Assembly: GCA_937868145.1 (NCBI GenBank)
Contig: CALMMH010000600.1
Coordinates: forward strand, 1-7,930
Length of the DNA: 7,930 nt
Direction of reading: 5' to 3'
From: an uncultured Phycisphaerales bacterium
Lineage (GTDB): Bacteria; Planctomycetota; Phycisphaerae; Sedimentisphaerales; Anaerobacaceae
In this document: positions 5,718-7,930 of the stretch, piece by piece
How positions within the stretch are numbered: the stretch's first letter is position 1
How the letters are laid out: every line of letters starts with the position of its first letter
Program-made: the position numbers and the translations under genes
The notes under the pieces: generated by a model
Told to the model about the DNA's origin: nothing
Database searches by the model: none
What the model saw: the letters and a program-made list of their open reading frames with translations, nothing else

Positions 5718-5733
5718 TACGTAGTTCTACGTA
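5718..5733. promoter_or_regulatory. 16-bp palindromic operator candidate
   Basis: TACGTAG-TT-CTACGTA is a perfect inverted repeat of 7-bp arms around two bases, a size and symmetry typical of a dimeric helix-turn-helix regulator site. It lies 48 bp upstream of the -35 box of the PEP-CTERM promoter. No regulator gene is in the window, so the binding protein is unknown. Confidence 0.5.
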
Positions 5734-5761
5734 CGCCCACATAACGATGGGAGATCGCAGG

Positions 5762-5828
5762 CAGCCTCCATGTAAGGCTGGGGGCGTCTGGCGAACCGAG
5801 AGAGGCCCCGTGGCGCATGCCATGCGCC
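5762..5828. repeat. Two short hairpins in tandem
   Basis: Hairpin one: CAGCCT (5762-5767) and AGGCTG (5775-5780), 6 bp, 7-base loop. Hairpin two: GGCGCAT (5812-5818) and ATGCGCC (5822-5828), 7 bp, 3-base loop. Together with the larger inverted repeat at 5832-5874 they form a row of three stem-loops. Function unknown. Confidence 0.5.
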
Positions 5829-5831
5829 GTG

Positions 5832-5874
5832 GCGTGAAGCGTGAAACGCATCACCTGCGTTTCACGCTTCACGC
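5832..5874. repeat. Perfect 19-bp inverted repeat after the alpha-2-macroglobulin gene
   Basis: The arms 5832-5850 and 5856-5874 are exact reverse complements with a five-base loop TCACC. The arms are themselves built of degenerate direct repeats of GTGAAGC/GTGAAAC, which continue towards the gene (GTGAAGC again at 5885-5879). It begins 22 bases after the alpha-2-macroglobulin stop codon. No T-run follows, so it is better read as an intergenic repeat or transcript-end stabiliser than as a classical terminator. Confidence 0.75.
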
Positions 5875-5896
5875 ACGACGCTTCACATCTTACATC

Positions 5897-7930
5897 CTAT
5901 CGCACGTCCAACTCAAAACTCTGAGAATGACTGTTAAACTCCGGGGCGTACATGCACTGGATGCTCGCGATGCCCGTCTGGTAGCGGCCCTTGAGCTGGA
6001 TGCGGGTGCTGTACTCGAACACGTACGTGCCCTTGGACAGATAGTCCATGAAGAAGTGCGTCGCGGTGTCCCGCGTGCTCTGGTAGTAGGACAGACCGTC
6101 CTGGTAGCGATAGCCGCTCAGGACTTCCACCGGCTCGGTGCCGCTGCCCCGCTGGTCCTTCATGTGGACGTATTCCATGTCGCGGTCGACCTTCAGCACG
6201 ATCCTCACGACCAGCTCGTCGCCCACGGAAAGCGGACCCTCGACCGGGACCAGCACCTGACCGGCGGCGGTCGTCTCCTTCGTGAACAGGGCTTTCGTGA
6301 GCGTCAGCGGCGTGCCTTCGTACGGCGTGACCTTGCTCATGTCTTCGAGGTACTGCCAGTGGACGGAACCCCAACTGACGCCGTCGTCGACTTTCTTGAC
6401 GGTGATCTGGCCCATAGCCGGCTCGATCTCGTCGCGGACGAATCGCTCCTCGTAGAAGCCGGTGCCGGCCTCGACGTTCGTCGGTTCGATCCATGCACCG
6501 CCCAAAGCCACCTCGACCAGGGCGTCGGAACTGAGGATGTCGGCGCCGCGGATCAGCAGACCGTAGACCGCGTCGGCCGTGGCTTTGGTCGTGCCCCAGT
6601 CCTGCGTCTGCTTCTGCTTGAGCAGCCAGACCCGGCAGTTCTCCACCGCCTCGACGTCGTTCATGACCTCGTCGAAGGCCTCGATCATCAAAGCCTGGGT
6701 CTCGATCGGGGCCCGGTGCCACCACCAGCTTCGCTCGGTGTCCCGCCAGTACATGCCCAGTTCCTCATCGGTGACGCTGAACTCCTTGATGGAGGCCATG
6801 ATCGCGGCGGGCGTCTCCGCGTCGCCGAAGCGTTTGAGCGCGATGGCCAGATGGGCCTGCGACTGTCGCCACAGGCTGAGCCAATGCTTTCCGGCCTGGC
6901 CGAGCCAATACTCCAGAGCCTCCTGATGCGACGCGGCGATCGCCTGATCGTCCAGGAAGAAGCTGCGGCCGTAGAGGTAGAGGGCGATGGTGGGGCTCAG
7001 GTTGTTCGCGTTCAGATCGCCGTGCGCGACGATGTAGTCGTACGAGGCATCCATCCACGCATCCAAAGCCGAGAGGGCCTTGACTGCACAGGTGACATCC
7101 AGGTTCTTGACACCCAGGTGACGCAGACGGCCGAAACCAGTCGTGATGTAGAGAGTGATGTACTCACTGCCTCGGCAGCCTGGGAACCAGGGCCACAGGC
7201 CGTCGCTGAGCTGCATCTGGCTGAGCTTGAACAAGGCGTTCGAGGTCTCGCTGCCCAGACGGTTCTGATCGAAGAGAACGCCCACGTTGCGGCGGGCCTC
7301 CGATTCATCGATCGCCTGACGGACCCACGGCGTCTCCTCCAAAGCCAGGCCCTTGAGGTCTTCGTTCTTCTCCAACGGGCTGTCCAGAGCCGGCGTCGCC
7401 TTCCACTGATCGAAGATCCGCCGGACCTTGGGATCCGAGTTGGCGATGTACGCGGCCAGCGAGTTGGCGTAGAGCCGGTTGAAGATCTGCTCGCTGCACT
7501 CGTACGGATACTCCATCAGGTACGGCAGCGCCATGACCGCGTACCAGGCGGGCTGCGATACCATCTGCACGGTCAGGCTCTGCTGGATCAGCGTGTCCGA
7601 TTGGCCCGACTCGAGCAGCTTGGTGAACTCGAAGTCCTTGGTCTGCGGCCCGCGGATGGGCAGGGGCAGCGATTCCGCCACGAGAATCCTGCGACTGAGC
7701 ACGGGCAGATATCCCTGCTCCCCGTCGCTCAGGCGGGTCGTCGCGCCGACGGCCTTGTAGATGAGCATCTCGCAGCCGTCGGGGACGGTCAATCGCCACG
7801 AGCACGTCCGCGACTCCATGCTGGGCACGTCGAAGTCCTGTTCCGGACTCGTGTTGCCCAGGGCCTCGTCGCGGACTTCCAGCGTGCGTGCATCCGACAG
7901 CGTGAGCATGACCCTGCCTGTCTGGCGGGC
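5897..7930 (-). CDS. Alpha-2-macroglobulin family protein, C-terminal 677 residues
   Basis: The frame is open to the window edge with no start there; the ATG at 7909 is internal, so this is a 5'-truncated gene. Full bacterial proteins of this large MG2-type class are usually well over 1500 residues. Visible parts, numbered from the edge: end of the MG/A2M region (about 1-110), the thioester domain (about 125-500) starting with YPYECSEQ, where Cys145 and Gln148 form the thioester motif C-S-E-Q (codons 7498-7487), alpha-helical toroid segments with repeated W/LxxA motifs, then a receptor-binding-like MG10 domain (about 540-677) ending in YAPEFNSH and FELDVR. Members are envelope proteins that covalently trap attacking proteases after cleavage. 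Export signal and bait region lie outside the window. Stop codon is TAG at 5897-5899. Confidence 0.93.
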   Translation of the reverse strand, partial: ARQTGRVMLTLSDARTLEVRDEALGNTSPEQDFDVPSMESRTCSWRLTVPDGCEMLIYKAVGATTRLSDGEQGYLPVLSRRILVAESLPLPIRGPQTKDFEFTKLLESGQSDTLIQQSLTVQMVSQPAWYAVMALPYLMEYPYECSEQIFNRLYANSLAAYIANSDPKVRRIFDQWKATPALDSPLEKNEDLKGLALEETPWVRQAIDESEARRNVGVLFDQNRLGSETSNALFKLSQMQLSDGLWPWFPGCRGSEYITLYITTGFGRLRHLGVKNLDVTCAVKALSALDAWMDASYDYIVAHGDLNANNLSPTIALYLYGRSFFLDDQAIAASHQEALEYWLGQAGKHWLSLWRQSQAHLAIALKRFGDAETPAAIMASIKEFSVTDEELGMYWRDTERSWWWHRAPIETQALMIEAFDEVMNDVEAVENCRVWLLKQKQTQDWGTTKATADAVYGLLIRGADILSSDALVEVALGGAWIEPTNVEAGTGFYEERFVRDEIEPAMGQITVKKVDDGVSWGSVHWQYLEDMSKVTPYEGTPLTLTKALFTKETTAAGQVLVPVEGPLSVGDELVVRIVLKVDRDMEYVHMKDQRGSGTEPVEVLSGYRYQDGLSYYQSTRDTATHFFMDYLSKGTYVFEYSTRIQLKGRYQTGIASIQCMYAPEFNSHSQSFELDVR

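Larger units (their letters stand above)
5501..5896. other. Intergenic regulatory region between alpha-2-macroglobulin and PEP-CTERM genes
   Basis: This 396-bp interval lacks a credible gene. From the alpha-2-macroglobulin end it holds three tandem hairpins (5874-5762), a 16-bp palindrome (5733-5718), a weaker bulged dyad (TATTTTcGG 5692-5700 with CCAAAATA 5712-5719), a promoter (5670-5642) and a leader of about 150 bases for the PEP-CTERM gene. In the leader, GCAA-CCTG-TTGC lies just before the ribosome-binding site; no known riboswitch class was recognised. Confidence 0.7.

Noticed and set aside
5522..5872. Minus-strand open frame of 116 codons upstream of the PEP-CTERM gene
   Set aside because: It begins inside the loop region of the 19-bp inverted repeat and contains the palindrome and promoter; composition is not protein-like and no ribosome-binding site is seen.
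1..7930. CRISPR array, anti-phage system, tRNA or insertion sequence
   Set aside because: No regularly spaced repeats, no transposase, nuclease or reverse transcriptase motifs and no tRNA cloverleaf were seen on either strand.

Overview
All nine protein-coding genes that can be supported lie on the minus strand, so the window reads right to left. The likely source is a Planctomycetota bacterium, probably of Phycisphaerae type. The basis is the combination of a planctomycete-style PEP-CTERM tail (VPAPGAILLG...VGWLRRR), a Tat-exported two-domain NIPSNAP protein, a very large MG2/thioester-type alpha-2-macroglobulin and a GC-rich minus-strand layout. This assignment is inference from protein style; no marker gene is present.

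Layout in the direction of transcription. (1) 7930-5897: the last 677 residues of an alpha-2-macroglobulin family protein with an intact C-S-E-Q thioester motif. (2) 5896-5501: a 396-bp intergenic region with three hairpins in tandem, one with perfect 19-bp arms, then a 16-bp perfect palindrome and a good sigma70-like promoter. (3) 5482-4667: a secreted PEP-CTERM protein, apparently a single-gene unit closed by a terminator hairpin. (4) 4666-4247: a 420-bp non-coding stretch with a candidate promoter and a long structured leader in which a ribosome-binding sequence is duplicated. (5) 4246-3362: the Tat-signal NIPSNAP protein. (6) 3116-583: a cluster of small membrane and stress-type genes: DUF2231 (apparently lacking its last helix pair), DUF1328/YtjA, DUF883/YqjD-like, DUF1469/YqjE-like (ATGA overlap with the gene before it), a DUF2892/YgaP-like membrane protein, and a hemerythrin. 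(7) 329-1: the N-terminal part of a family 4 glycosyltransferase.

The cluster 3116-583 resembles the envelope or general-stress gene groups seen in many environmental bacteria: small inner-membrane proteins plus a di-iron O2/NO-binding hemerythrin, often beside a glycosyltransferase. No CRISPR array, tRNA, rRNA, insertion sequence or recognisable defence system is visible. The most novel signals are regulatory: the palindrome and promoter before the PEP-CTERM gene, and the mutually exclusive pairing possible in the NIPSNAP leader. The shortened DUF2231 protein is the main coding oddity.
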